In this document: positions 53,805-62,863 of the stretch, one piece after another
Layout: every line of letters starts with the position of its first letter
How positions within the stretch are numbered: the first letter of the stretch is position 1
NCBI RefSeq assembly: GCF_965138225.1
Contig: NZ_CBCSAX010000004.1
Length of the DNA: 64,000 nt
Source: Helicobacter_D ganmani
Lineage (GTDB): Bacteria; Campylobacterota; Campylobacteria; Campylobacterales; Helicobacteraceae
Direction: 5' to 3' (one strand)
The notes under the pieces: model-generated
Told to the model about the DNA's origin: nothing
Seen by the model: the letters and a program-made list of their open reading frames with translations, nothing else
Database searches by the model: none
Program-made: the position numbers and the translations under genes

Positions 53805-54749
53805 CTACACTTTCGCCTCTTCGCGCCTTTGTAGATACTCCCAATATTCATCAACTCTCTTTTGCCATTCTGTGATTAAATGCTCATTTTCCGGCTTAAA
53901 GAGATGCTTAAATCTCGCTTGTGCGCCTAGATAATCACGCACAGGAACGACATTTTTCGGGCGATAAGTGATTTTTAGCTCTCGTCCATTGATAATTTCA
54001 AAGAGCGGAAATACAAGAGAATCTACTGCTAAATCACTCATTTCAATCGTTTGATTAGAGGGGAATCTCCATTCTGTGGTGCAAGCACTCATTGCGTTGA
54101 TAAAAGTTGGTCCCTCTGTTTCAATTGCAGTTTTGATTTTTTTACTCATATCTTTCCATTTATTAGGCGCAACTTGTGCCACATAAGGTGCGCCGTGCGC
54201 TGCCATAATGAAAAGTAAATCTTTCTTTCTGTCCTTTTTGCCATAGCTTACGCGTCCTGCTGGTGTAGTAGTTGTAGAAGCACCAAGCGGTGTAGAACCA
54301 CTCCTTTGCCCCCCTGTGTTCGCATACACTTCATTATCTAAGCACACATAGGTGAAATCATGCCCTCTTTCAAAGCAACCACTAATAAATTGGAATCCAA
54401 TGTCATAAGTAGAACCATCACCACCAAAGGCTACGAATTTTGGTTCTTTATCACTATAAAGCCTATTTTTGCGCTTTAATGCCTTATACATTGCCTCTGC
54501 ACCTGCAATAGCTGTGGAGCTATTCTCAAATCCAATATGAATCCAAGGAGTATCCCAAGAAGTATAGGGATAAACTGCGGTGCTTACTTCCAAACAACCG
54601 GTAGAAGTTGCAATCAACAAAGGGTGTTCTGTGGCATTTAATACTTCACGCACAATCATTCCATGTGCGCAACCCGGACATAAAAGATGCGCACCTTCAA
54701 ATCGCTCACTTGCTCTTGAATATTGTTTCAAATTTTTAATTTCACTCAT
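53805..54749 (-). CDS. porB: Pyruvate:flavodoxin/ferredoxin oxidoreductase, beta subunit PorB
   Basis: About 314 residues; holds the thiamine diphosphate site. Seen: GAHLLCPGCAHGMIVREVLN, the ThDP/Mg motif FVAFGGDGSTYDIGFQFISG and YVCLDNEVYANTGGQRSGST, and ACTTEWRFPSNQ. The start is set at ATG 54749 (MSEIKNLKQYS), because AAGGAGT lies 6 bases before it. A longer frame from 54794 would overlap porA by 35 bases and has no ribosome site. It is the last gene of porC-porD-porA-porB. Confidence 0.95.
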   Translation of the reverse strand: MSEIKNLKQYSRASERFEGAHLLCPGCAHGMIVREVLNATEHPLLIATSTGCLEVSTAVYPYTSWDTPWIHIGFENSSTAIAGAEAMYKALKRKNRLYSDKEPKFVAFGGDGSTYDIGFQFISGCFERGHDFTYVCLDNEVYANTGGQRSGSTPLGASTTTTPAGRVSYGKKDRKKDLLFIMAAHGAPYVAQVAPNKWKDMSKKIKTAIETEGPTFINAMSACTTEWRFPSNQTIEMSDLAVDSLVFPLFEIINGRELKITYRPKNVVPVRDYLGAQARFKHLFKPENEHLITEWQKRVDEYWEYLQRREEAKV

Positions 54750-54759
54750 TTCGCACTCC

Positions 54760-55977
54760 TTAATTAAATCCAAGTTTTGGACCTCTAAGCCCAATAAATT
54801 GCTGTGTTGGGTGCGTTAGCTTCCCTACTTTTGCATTTGCCTGTAATTCTTTTAGAATCTCTTGTAGATTGCTTTGTGTCAAGTCGCGTCCGCCCAATCC
54901 ATAAATATAATTGCTTACCATAGGTTTATTTGCGCCGTGATAAAGTGCTGCTACACCTTCATTATAAAGCATTCCCATTGCACCTGCAGGCAAACTTCTG
55001 TCTAAAAATGCTACCGCTTTAACTTTGCTTAAACTTTCACAAAATGCCAAATAGGGAAATGGTCTAAGCGAACGAATACTTACAACACCCGCTTTAATAC
55101 CATTTTTCCTTGCTTCTTTTGTGGCGATTCTTGCAGATTCCACCGTTGTACCAAGTGCCACGATTGCAACTTCTGCATCTTCCATATCGTATTTTTCTAC
55201 GATATTATATTTACGCCCTGTGAGTTTTTCAAATTCTTTAAAAGTGCGCTCAATCACACCTATAGAATTCATAATTGCATTGTGTAACTGCGCTTTATGC
55301 TCAAAATGCCAATCCTCTTCTGTTTGTGCCCCATAAGTTGCTGGACGCTCAAAGTCTAGCATTGCATTTTTAGGTTTGTAATCACCGATAAATTTATACG
55401 CCTCTGCATCTTTTAGTGGGCGCACACTCTGTGCTGTATGAGAACAAATAAATCCATCTTGATGCACCATAACCGGTAAGCGCACATCGTAATCTTCTGC
55501 GATTTTAAACGCCATAAGGTTGAAGTCATACGCCTCTTGTGGATTATAGGTGCATAGATTAATCCAACCTGCATCACGCCCCAAATACATATCCGAGTGG
55601 TCTCCATTGACATTTAAAGGACTTGCAAGGGCGCGATTTACGACATTTAGCACGATTGGCAAACGCATACCAGAGGCTTGGTATAGCACTTCCACCATCA
55701 AAGCAAATCCTTGTGAGCTCGTTGCTGTTGCTACGCGTCCTCCTGCTGCTGCTGCGCCCACACAGCCACTCATTGCGGCGTGTTCGGATTCCACCATTAC
55801 GAACTCTCCATCAATGTAGCCATTTGCTAAGAAAGTCGCGTAATTTTGCACAATCGGCGTTGATGGTGTGATAGGATATGCAGAAACAACATCAATCTGT
55901 GCTTGTCTCATTGCGTGGCTTGCTGCCATATTTCCATCCCAAACTTCTACTTCTTGTAATTCATAGACTTCTGCCAT
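54760..55977 (-). CDS. porA: Pyruvate:flavodoxin/ferredoxin oxidoreductase, alpha subunit PorA
   Basis: A 405-residue subunit with the pyruvate-binding pyrimidine domain: QIDVVSAYPITPSTPIVQNY, MVESEHAAMSGCVGAAAAGG, RVATATSSQGFALMVEVLYQ, and the C-terminal LRPFPYLAFCESLSKVKAVA. With PorB it decarboxylates pyruvate to acetyl-CoA and CO2. It starts 2 bases after porD and ends 10 bases before porB. Confidence 0.96.
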   Translation of the reverse strand: MAEVYELQEVEVWDGNMAASHAMRQAQIDVVSAYPITPSTPIVQNYATFLANGYIDGEFVMVESEHAAMSGCVGAAAAGGRVATATSSQGFALMVEVLYQASGMRLPIVLNVVNRALASPLNVNGDHSDMYLGRDAGWINLCTYNPQEAYDFNLMAFKIAEDYDVRLPVMVHQDGFICSHTAQSVRPLKDAEAYKFIGDYKPKNAMLDFERPATYGAQTEEDWHFEHKAQLHNAIMNSIGVIERTFKEFEKLTGRKYNIVEKYDMEDAEVAIVALGTTVESARIATKEARKNGIKAGVVSIRSLRPFPYLAFCESLSKVKAVAFLDRSLPAGAMGMLYNEGVAALYHGANKPMVSNYIYGLGGRDLTQSNLQEILKELQANAKVGKLTHPTQQFIGLRGPKLGFN

Positions 55978-55979
55978 TA

Positions 55980-56375
55980 TTAATCCTTTTTCTTTTCTTC
56001 TTTTTTAGGCCATTTGCTAAGTGCATTTTCATTGCTCTCATAATCACTAAACATCAAAAGAGATTTTGGATTTGTTGGGCATACATCTACACACACGCCA
56101 CAGCCTTTGCAATGCACATAATCTACGCCGCTCATTTTTTCATCTCGCACCAAAATTGAAGAATCTGGGCAATAAACCCAACAAAAATAGCAATTAATGC
56201 AATGCTCTACATTATGCACAGGTTTTTCTACACGCCAATGCGCTACACTTGCCTTATAAGAGCTATCCTCACGATAATTTCTAGAATCTGCGTGTTTTTC
56301 TACCGCTGCATTACCTTTATCAAAAGGGAACAGCACAGAACCCGCTTCAAACTCGTTCCAACCTTTATAATTCAT
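55980..56375 (-). CDS. porD: Pyruvate oxidoreductase delta subunit PorD (ferredoxin-like)
   Basis: A 131-residue subunit with two [4Fe-4S] motifs: HCINCYFCWVYCPDSSI (CxxCxxCxxxC) and HCKGCGVCVDVCPTNPK. It carries electrons from the ThDP site to the acceptor. The C-terminal tail is Lys/Glu-rich. It lies 9 bases after porC. Confidence 0.96.
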   Translation of the reverse strand: MNYKGWNEFEAGSVLFPFDKGNAAVEKHADSRNYREDSSYKASVAHWRVEKPVHNVEHCINCYFCWVYCPDSSILVRDEKMSGVDYVHCKGCGVCVDVCPTNPKSLLMFSDYESNENALSKWPKKEEKKKD

Positions 56376-56384
56376 TTTTTACTC

Positions 56385-56945
56385 CTATTTTACTTCGTTA
56401 TACGCTTTTCTAATTACTTCCATATTTGCATCAATGATTTTTTGTGGAAGTTTTTTGCCTAATACTTTTTTGAAAGATTCCAAGAAAAAGTCCAACTCCA
56501 ACGCACCCGAAATTTTCAAAAATGCTCCAAGCATTGGTGCATTAGGGATTGACTTGCCAAAAGCCTCTAAAGAAAGCCCAATACAATCTAGTATATAAAC
56601 TTCCTTGCCTTTAAGCTCTGGTTTGGATTTTAAAAATTCCTCTTTACTTAAGTGTGTTGTAATAATGTATTTTGTGGAATCTTTTTCGTTTGCGCAAATA
56701 TCTGTGATATACACTAAACCAGGGTCAATGACTAAGATATAATCTGGATTCATAAATTTTTCGTGGTTAAGAATTGGACTTTCATCAATTCTATTATATG
56801 CTGTCATTGCTGCACCTCTTTTTGCTGAACCATAAAATGCAAAAGCCTGCACTTCCTTGCCTGTCCCTGCAATCACATCTGCCAAACCTTTTGCTCCTGT
56901 TACTGCACCTTGTCCTGCACGGCTATGCCATCTAATTTCAAGCAT
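56385..56945 (-). CDS. porC: Pyruvate oxidoreductase gamma subunit PorC
   Basis: A 186-residue subunit with the opening MLEIRWHSRAGQGAVTGAKG, then AFAFYGSAKRGAAMTAYNRI, the usual gamma-subunit landmarks. It is the first gene of the operon; AGGAGG lies 6 bases before the ATG. The region upstream (56946-57188) is AT-rich and carries the promoter; no clear operator is visible. Confidence 0.95.
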   Translation of the reverse strand: MLEIRWHSRAGQGAVTGAKGLADVIAGTGKEVQAFAFYGSAKRGAAMTAYNRIDESPILNHEKFMNPDYILVIDPGLVYITDICANEKDSTKYIITTHLSKEEFLKSKPELKGKEVYILDCIGLSLEAFGKSIPNAPMLGAFLKISGALELDFFLESFKKVLGKKLPQKIIDANMEVIRKAYNEVK

Positions 56946-57166
56946 AATGCCTCCTAAATTTAATTTTTAAAGTTACGACTTAATTTTAAAGAAAACGCGC
57001 TTAAAAAAATTACTTTTTTGTTTCATAAGTTATAGAAAAATCTTCCAATGTGTAAAAATAACCCATTATTATTATTTGGAATCACGGCAACAAAAATAAT
57101 CTAAAAATATTAAAATAGAATCTAAAAGGTAAAGAATTTGAAAAATACTGCAGTTTTTATTTGTAG

Positions 57167-57184
57167 AGCCCTTCTAAAAGGGCT
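57167..57184. terminator. Small hairpin after the YdcH-family gene
   Basis: A perfect 7-bp stem AGCCCTT/AAGGGCT with CTAA loop, directly beyond the stop of the 75-residue gene. On the plus strand it is followed by a T-run (ATTATTTTTTG); on the minus strand the run is weak. Confidence 0.45.
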
Positions 57185-57188
57185 TGGA

Positions 57189-57416
57189 TTATTTTTTGTT
57201 CTCTTTGATGTATTCCATCACCATAGCATACGCTTCGTCTTTAAGCTCTAATTTTTTGCGTTTTAGCTCGGCTAATTCCATACTTGAAGCGTGTTCTCTA
57301 CCCTCTGAAATATCTTGGATCTTTTGGTCTAATTCGTTATGCTCATCAAAAATTTTGGCAAAATGCGCGTTCTCTTGCTTTAAAACGCTAATCTCATCTC
57401 TATATTCGTGTAACAT
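57189..57416 (-). CDS. YdcH-family (DUF465) small protein
   Basis: A 75-residue helical protein: EISVLKQENAHFAKIFDEHN, LDQKIQDISEGREHASSMEL, AELKRKKLELKDEAYAM, the typical YdcH/DUF465 pattern and length. Such proteins form helical hairpins; their function is unknown. AAAGGAG lies 6 bases before the ATG. It stands alone between argJ and porC. Confidence 0.85.
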   Translation of the reverse strand: MLHEYRDEISVLKQENAHFAKIFDEHNELDQKIQDISEGREHASSMELAELKRKKLELKDEAYAMVMEYIKENKK

Positions 57417-57513
57417 TGGCTCTCCTTTTAAAGATAAATTAATATGTAAATTATAAACAAAATTGCCTTAATGCTTACCATTTTTGCAAAATTTTAGATA
57501 ATCTTGCTTAAAT

Positions 57514-58704
57514 TTACGAACGATAATCCGCATTAATTTTGACATATTCGTGTCCTAAGTCGCAACCATATGCCACATAGGATTCTGTGCCCTTACCAAT
57601 CTCACAAATAATTCTAAAAGATTCCCGTTTTAGAACTTCTGCAGCTTTTTTTTCATTTTCACCATCAAAATAAATCATGCCTTTTTGATAAACACACACT
57701 TCATCAAAATAAATTTCTAATGTCTTAGGACTACATTCAATCCCACTTGCTCCGATCGTTGATGCGATTCTACCCCAATTAGGGTCGCAACCAAACAATG
57801 CAGTTTTAACAAGCAAAGATTGACTTAACGCCTTGGCTACTTTTTGCGCTTCTTTTGAGGTTTTTGCACCTCTTACTTCAAAGGCAACTAGCTTCGTCGC
57901 ACCCTCGCCATCACGCACAATATCCGTTGCAAGTTTGTGCATAATCCTTTCTAACACAAAGCCGAATGCTTCCTTATTATATGCTCCACTCTTGCCATTA
58001 CTTAAAAGCAAAATCGTATCATTTGTAGAAGTATCACCATCTACGCTAATTGCATTAAAAGTGTTTTCAGCAGCATTTTGTAAAAGATCTTTCATATCCG
58101 ACTTTGGAATCTCCGCGTCTGTGGCGATAAAACATAACATTGTTGCTAAAGAGGGATTAATCATACCTGCGCCCTTGCACATCGCACCAATTTTAAAGCT
58201 AGTCTTATCCTCTAGCACAACTTCAAAAGCAATGGTTTTACTAAAGCGGTCTGTCGTCATAATTGCATTTGCCGCTTTTGCATCGTCTTTTTTTGTCAAA
58301 TCAAATTTCAAAAAAGATTCTACAATTTTTGTCTTTGGAAGCTGCACACCAATCACTCCGGTAGAACTCATAATCGGATTATAAATCATAGGAAATTTAC
58401 CTTTGGCTTCGTCTAATATTTCTTTGACATTTGCTACACCTTCATCACCTGTTAAGGCGTTCGCATTTTTAGAGTTAATTAACACGAAATTCGTTTTGAA
58501 ATTTTTATCATATTCTTGATAATGCAAAATGGGTGCGGCGCAAAATTTGTTTTGTGTAAAAATCGCTTCTACTTCACACAAAGAATCCGAATAAATAAAA
58601 GCCACATCAGGTTCTCCATTGGGCTTTAATCCTGCACTTACTCCGTCGCAATAAAACCCCTTTGCTACCGCGATTCCACCTTGTATTGGAAAAAAACTAA
58701 ACAT
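57514..58704 (-). CDS. argJ: Bifunctional ornithine acetyltransferase / N-acetylglutamate synthase
   Basis: A 396-residue self-cleaving Ntn-type enzyme of arginine synthesis. The cleavage and nucleophile site is in DGEGATKLVAFEV (Ala-Thr). Other landmarks are ALTGDEGVANVKEI, IMSSTGVIGVQLP, GAMCKGAGMINPSLATMLCF, DGDTSTNDTILLLSN and GCDPNWGRIASTIGASGIE. Its start overlaps the K+-channel gene end by 8 bases, so the two are probably coupled, although unrelated in function. Confidence 0.95.
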   Translation of the reverse strand: MFSFFPIQGGIAVAKGFYCDGVSAGLKPNGEPDVAFIYSDSLCEVEAIFTQNKFCAAPILHYQEYDKNFKTNFVLINSKNANALTGDEGVANVKEILDEAKGKFPMIYNPIMSSTGVIGVQLPKTKIVESFLKFDLTKKDDAKAANAIMTTDRFSKTIAFEVVLEDKTSFKIGAMCKGAGMINPSLATMLCFIATDAEIPKSDMKDLLQNAAENTFNAISVDGDTSTNDTILLLSNGKSGAYNKEAFGFVLERIMHKLATDIVRDGEGATKLVAFEVRGAKTSKEAQKVAKALSQSLLVKTALFGCDPNWGRIASTIGASGIECSPKTLEIYFDEVCVYQKGMIYFDGENEKKAAEVLKRESFRIICEIGKGTESYVAYGCDLGHEYVKINADYRS

Positions 58705-59827
58705 ATTTTAACTCCTCTGGCTTATCTTTTTTAAAGATAAGCTGTTTTGTTAGATGCACACCATGTGAAGTGCCAATCACAAGTAATTTGCATTCGCTTG
58801 TTACTAAAGTGTCCCCATTAGGCATAGAAATAAATTTGCCATCTTTTTGCGTAATCCCCACAATAGAAGTCTGTGTAATCTCACGCACATGGGCTTCTTT
58901 AAGCTTTTTTAGGACGAGCCAAGAATAACGAGGCACAACAATTTCTTCTAAATCAAGCGGTGTATCCTTTTGATAGGCAAATCTCTCCAAAAGATTCTCC
59001 ATATCTGGGCGCGTTGCCATTGCATTAACTCTTTGAGCAAACAGTTTTGAGGGAGACACAGCGTAATTTGCACCAAGTTTTTTAAGCTTTTCCTCATCTT
59101 CATTATTATCCGCATTGCCAATAATAAAATAAGGTTTGCGCCCCAATTCACGCTCATAAAGCCTCACAGAGGCAATTTGAGCAATATTATCTGCAATATT
59201 ATTGGACAATGTAATCACCCCACGCGCACTAGAAAGATGGCATTTGAGCATTGCAATTTCTGTATGTGGGTCTTCGTTAATAAAAAAAGGATAATGATAT
59301 TTTTGCGCAATATCTTCTAACGAATCGTTACGATCCACCACTACAAAGGGAATGTGTGCCTCACGAAATTGCTGTGATAGCTGTATCGTGTATTCATTGT
59401 GATAACAAATGATAAAATGATTTTTTAATCGCGCAATTTTGTAAATCATATTACGTTCCTTAATAATTGGAATCAGTTTTCCCCGACTAAGTATATCAAT
59501 CACACTAACAACACAGAAGCTTAAAACAAGCGAACCTGCCAACATTACAAAAGCGGTATAAAAGATAGTCAAGTCATCAAACTCACCCTCATCTAATGCG
59601 CCAAAACCTGTTGTAGTAAAAGTATAAGAAGCCTGAAAAAATGCGTCAATTAAACCATAGTCTGTAAAGACTAAATAGCCAAGTGTGCTGATTATTAAAC
59701 CTGCAAAAATTAATAAAAAAGACGCACGGAAAGGTTTTAATTGCTCATAGAGCAAACCAGACATATCAATATCTGGCTTTTGAGTACCTTCCCAATGGAG
59801 AAATTTTTTGAGCCTATCAAAAGCCAC
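58697..59827 (-). CDS. kch: Two-helix potassium channel with RCK domain
   Basis: A 376-residue channel. First helix near 36-54 (FLLIFAGLIISTLGYLVF), pore loop TFTTTGFGALDEGE with selectivity filter TTTGFG, second helix near 89-110 (FVMLAGSLVLSFCVVSVI). An RCK/TrkA-N domain follows (NHFIICYHNEYTIQLSQQFR, VVVDRNDSLEDI, VITLSNNIADN) and a TrkA-C-like end. The GFG instead of GYG filter is the form reported for the H. pylori channel HpKchA (HP0490). rpmB lies just upstream, the same order as in H. pylori. Confidence 0.92.
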   Translation of the reverse strand: MAFDRLKKFLHWEGTQKPDIDMSGLLYEQLKPFRASFLLIFAGLIISTLGYLVFTDYGLIDAFFQASYTFTTTGFGALDEGEFDDLTIFYTAFVMLAGSLVLSFCVVSVIDILSRGKLIPIIKERNMIYKIARLKNHFIICYHNEYTIQLSQQFREAHIPFVVVDRNDSLEDIAQKYHYPFFINEDPHTEIAMLKCHLSSARGVITLSNNIADNIAQIASVRLYERELGRKPYFIIGNADNNEDEEKLKKLGANYAVSPSKLFAQRVNAMATRPDMENLLERFAYQKDTPLDLEEIVVPRYSWLVLKKLKEAHVREITQTSIVGITQKDGKFISMPNGDTLVTSECKLLVIGTSHGVHLTKQLIFKKDKPEELKYV

Positions 59828-59848
59828 AGCTCAACCCTGAACTAAGGA

Positions 59849-60037
59849 TTAAGAGTGTTTTTTCATAGTGCGCAATGTGGAAGCTGCGATTCTTACTTTC
59901 ATTGTCCTGCCGTCTTCTAATTTAATTCTCACGGTTCTTAGATTCGGCAAAGATCGCTTTCTCGTCTTATTGTTTGCGTGGCTTACATTATTGCCAACCA
60001 TTGGACCTTTACCTGTAAAAAAACATTTTCTTGCCAT
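59849..60037 (-). CDS. rpmB: 50S ribosomal protein L28
   Basis: A 62-residue basic protein: MARKCFFTGKGPMVGNNVSH, TRKRSLPNLRTVRIKLEDG, VRIAASTLRTMKKHS. It is a complete L28 of the short bacterial type. It lies 21 bases upstream of kch. Confidence 0.97.
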   Translation of the reverse strand: MARKCFFTGKGPMVGNNVSHANNKTRKRSLPNLRTVRIKLEDGRTMKVRIAASTLRTMKKHS

Positions 60038-60127
60038 TTCCTAACCTTTTAAATCTTAAAATTAAAATTGCCAATAAATAAACTTTGGATTCTATCTCAA
60101 ACTAAATAATAGAAAGTTTAAATTCTC

Positions 60128-61087
60128 TTAATTTAGCTGTTTTTTGATTTCCTGCACAATATCAAAGCCGTGATTAAGTGCAGCTGCAATAGAACCACCA
60201 TTTTTGTATAAAATGTCTCCCGCAATATAAACGCCCTCAACTGAACTTTGATGTTTGTCATCTGTGAGAGGAACACCATCAGCATCTAATTCTACACCAC
60301 ATTTGCGCAAGAAATCTACAGGAGCTATTCCTCCAATTGCATAAATTACACGTTCATATATTGCACTTGTTCCGTCGGTGAAATTAACCTTTACTTTGCC
60401 CTCTTGGTCTTCTAAGCTTTCAATATCTACGCCGAGTTTGGGCTGAATTTTGCCATTTGTAAAACACAAATCCAAGTTTTCCTGATTTGTCTCATTGATT
60501 CTTGCAAATTCTTTCCTACGATAATTTAAAGTTACAGGATTCGTTTCACTAAGCACACACGCATATTCTACCGCGGAATTTCCTCCACCAACAACTAAAA
60601 TATTCTCACCATCTACACAACTATTTGCATTAAAATTGACGAGATTTTTAATACTATTTGGAATCGCATAGCTTGGTTTGTTAGGTTGCCCCATTTTTCC
60701 GATAGAAATCACAACAAATTTCGCTTTAAATTGCGTATTTTTAGCAGTATAAATAAGAAAATAATCCTTTTCTTTTTTGATAGATTCCACTTCTGTCTGA
60801 AATTGTACTTCAAAACCATTTTCTTGAATGATTTTATCAAATAAATCTAAAGTGCTTTCCTTTGTGCCATCGCAAAAATAAATGTTCCCATTCAACTCAA
60901 CTTTTTGTCCTTTGTAATCTTTATCTACGCGTTTTTTATCTTTGTAAAACTTGCGAATCGTGGTAGAATGTCCCTCGCCCTTTTCAAACAAAATGACATC
61001 TTTAATACCTAAAACCATTGATTCTACTGCCGATGCGATTCCACCCGGACCGCCACCTACAATTGCAATATCATAAATTTCTTTCAT
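60128..61087 (-). CDS. fqrB: Flavodoxin:quinone/NADPH reductase FqrB-like (thioredoxin-reductase family)
   Basis: A 319-residue FAD/NAD(P) protein. FAD motif: YDIAIVGGGPGGIASAVESM. NAD(P) motif: ILVVGGGNSAVEYACVLSE. The C-terminal FAD motif is VYIAGDILYKNGGSIAAALN. The CxxC of true thioredoxin reductases is missing. This matches the HP1164/Cj0559 type, shown to be FqrB, which passes electrons between NADPH and flavodoxin and so couples to pyruvate oxidoreductase. It overlaps ccoS by one base. Confidence 0.82.
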   Translation of the reverse strand: MKEIYDIAIVGGGPGGIASAVESMVLGIKDVILFEKGEGHSTTIRKFYKDKKRVDKDYKGQKVELNGNIYFCDGTKESTLDLFDKIIQENGFEVQFQTEVESIKKEKDYFLIYTAKNTQFKAKFVVISIGKMGQPNKPSYAIPNSIKNLVNFNANSCVDGENILVVGGGNSAVEYACVLSETNPVTLNYRRKEFARINETNQENLDLCFTNGKIQPKLGVDIESLEDQEGKVKVNFTDGTSAIYERVIYAIGGIAPVDFLRKCGVELDADGVPLTDDKHQSSVEGVYIAGDILYKNGGSIAAALNHGFDIVQEIKKQLN

Positions 61088-61287
61088 TAATTATCCTTTG
61101 AATTCTTTTTTGAATTATCCCTTGCTGCGTGGCGCAAATCCTCTTCACTATCAAACAAAACGCCTTGCATCATTTTTTTTTCATCATCAAATTGCCCACT
61201 TTTTAAGCCCCACAAAAAAGCAATCAGACCGATTAATCCAATCACAATACTTGTCGCAAGCATTACGGCAACCATTGTTGTATTCAT
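61087..61287 (-). CDS. ccoS: cbb3 oxidase assembly protein CcoS-like
   Basis: A 66-residue protein with one membrane helix (MLATSIVIGLIGLIAFLWGL) and the CcoS signature after it, KSGQFDDEKKMMQGVLFDSE. CcoS is needed to load heme and copper into cbb3 oxidase. It overlaps maf by 4 bases and fqrB by 1; a similar pair is found in H. pylori (HP1163-HP1164). Confidence 0.87.
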   Translation of the reverse strand: MNTTMVAVMLATSIVIGLIGLIAFLWGLKSGQFDDEKKMMQGVLFDSEEDLRHAARDNSKKNSKDN

Positions 61288-61838
61288 AGCATTTTCCTTA
61301 AAAAAGGCAAAAGGGATTCTATATGCAATCCCATCGCATTAGAGGTTGCACCAACTTGTCGCTTAAGATAGTTTTGATGGAAACCTTCTATCATTACTGC
61401 GCCTGCCTTATTTGCCCACAAACCACTTTGCAAATAAGATTCTAAATCTTGTGGAGCAAAAGGAAAAAGCTCAAAATAAGTCTGGCTTAAATCCATATAG
61501 AAAAACTGCTCACAATGCAAAATTGCGCAAGTTAGAATCGTCAAACTTTTACCATTTTGCGATTCCAAAAACACACTTGCTTCTGCTTTATTTTTCGCCT
61601 TGCGTTGTAAAACTCCGCCACAATCAATCACGCTATCTACAATCAAAAGCGGTGATTCTAACCCATAAAGATCTAACGCGCTTTTGTGTTTGCCAAGTGC
61701 CGCTTGATAGACAAAAGACTTGGGCTTATCTAAAGGCAACTGCTCCTCATCAAACCCATTATCACATTGAACAAAAGGAATCCTATGCGCTTCTAAAATT
61801 TGCTTTCGTGATTTGGAAGCAGAACATAAGCGCAACAT
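61284..61838 (-). CDS. maf: Maf-like nucleotide pyrophosphatase
   Basis: A 184-residue protein with LCSASKSRKQILEAHRIPF at the start, FVYQAALGKHKSAL, LLIVDSVIDCGGVLQRKAKN, the C-terminal GAVMIEGFHQNYLKRQVGAT and GLHIESLLPFL. Maf proteins hydrolyse modified or non-canonical NTPs. The usual SxSPRR is SKSRKQ here, so specificity may differ. It overlaps ccoS by 4 bases. Confidence 0.85.
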   Translation of the reverse strand: MLRLCSASKSRKQILEAHRIPFVQCDNGFDEEQLPLDKPKSFVYQAALGKHKSALDLYGLESPLLIVDSVIDCGGVLQRKAKNKAEASVFLESQNGKSLTILTCAILHCEQFFYMDLSQTYFELFPFAPQDLESYLQSGLWANKAGAVMIEGFHQNYLKRQVGATSNAMGLHIESLLPFLRKML

Positions 61839-61907
61839 AAAATTCCTTACACCTCAAGATAAACTTAAAATTATAATCTTATTAAAATTATATTTTAATA
61901 AGATTCA

Positions 61908-62267
61908 TTAATTTTTAAAACTAACCGCCACAACCGCAATAGCAAATCCGCCATCATGAGAAAGAGAAAGGCTTAGAGAATGGAGGTTAAAATATTCCAT
62001 TTTTTCATTACTTAAATGCAAGAGCGGAGCACCCTTTTGGTTCTTGGAAATCCATATATCGTGGAATCCCAATTCCTTTCCGATTCCACATTTTAATGCC
62101 TTTGCACAAGCTTCTTTTGCCGCCCAAAATCCTGCAAGACTTTGAGGATTTTTAGCAATTTGTATTTCAGAATAATTTAAGAATTTTTGCAATCCTTTTT
62201 CTCCAAATTTTGCTAATAAAGATTCTATGCGCTGAATTTTGACAATATCTACTCCCACATCAAACAT
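61908..62267 (-). CDS. acpS: Holo-[acyl-carrier-protein] synthase
   Basis: A 119-residue enzyme that attaches 4'-phosphopantetheine to ACP. The motifs are VGVDIVKIQRIESLLAKFG (Mg-binding Asp) and LAGFWAAKEACAKALKCGIG (WxxKEA), then LSLSLSHDGGFAIAVVAVS. It overlaps the fliL stop by one base (TAATG), as in H. pylori HP0808-HP0809. Confidence 0.95.
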   Translation of the reverse strand: MFDVGVDIVKIQRIESLLAKFGEKGLQKFLNYSEIQIAKNPQSLAGFWAAKEACAKALKCGIGKELGFHDIWISKNQKGAPLLHLSNEKMEYFNLHSLSLSLSHDGGFAIAVVAVSFKN

Positions 62268-62806
62268 TATTGCACTACAAATTCAGTAAAAAAGATATTA
62301 ACAACTCTACCATCTACCAAAAATTCGTTCAAGCGTTCTATAATTTCTTCTTTCAACTTTTGCTTGCCTTTAGCTGTCTGTACTTCTTCAAATGTTTTTG
62401 AACTAAGAATTGAAATAATCACATCACGCAAAACACCTCGTTTTGTTTCAAGTTCTGTTTGCATTTCAGCAATGCTAAGCTCCAATGAAATAGAAGTTTT
62501 AAGATAACGTTTGCCACCTCCTGAAGTCATCAAATTGACAATAAATTGGTCCAAAGGATACATTGGTCCAACACTTAGGAGGTTGCTATTGGGATTAGCG
62601 GCACTCCCTTTATTTGCTGCACTTTGTTGTTGAGGAGCAGCAGTCGGTCCTGCTTCTGGCTCATCTCCTCCGCTAAAAATCAAAATCGCAACGACAATCA
62701 AAATAATCAATAACAATGCAACGACACCAATGATGATGAAAAGTAGCATTTTATTCTGTTTTAAGCCTTCAAGTTTGGATTCTTTTTTGGTTTCTTCTTC
62801 TGCCAT
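62267..62806 (-). CDS. fliL: Flagellar basal-body-associated protein FliL
   Basis: A 179-residue protein: one membrane helix (MLLFIIIGVVALLLIILIVV), an Ala/Pro/Gln linker (about 55-75), and the periplasmic stomatin-like domain (YPLDQFIVNLMTSGGGKRYL, KTSISLELSIAE, LRDVIISILSSKTFEEVQTA, GRVVNIFFTEFVVQ). FliL surrounds the stators of the flagellar motor. No other flagellar gene is in this window. Confidence 0.94.
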   Translation of the reverse strand: MAEEETKKESKLEGLKQNKMLLFIIIGVVALLLIILIVVAILIFSGGDEPEAGPTAAPQQQSAANKGSAANPNSNLLSVGPMYPLDQFIVNLMTSGGGKRYLKTSISLELSIAEMQTELETKRGVLRDVIISILSSKTFEEVQTAKGKQKLKEEIIERLNEFLVDGRVVNIFFTEFVVQ

Positions 62807-62863
62807 TTTCTCTCCTTTAATAAAAATTCTATTATATAAAATCTTTTTTTAAATTTTCAAGTT

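Noticed and set aside
54760..54794. Longer porB start at 54794
   Set aside because: It would overlap porA by 35 bases and has no ribosome site, while ATG 54749 has AAGGAGT at the right distance.
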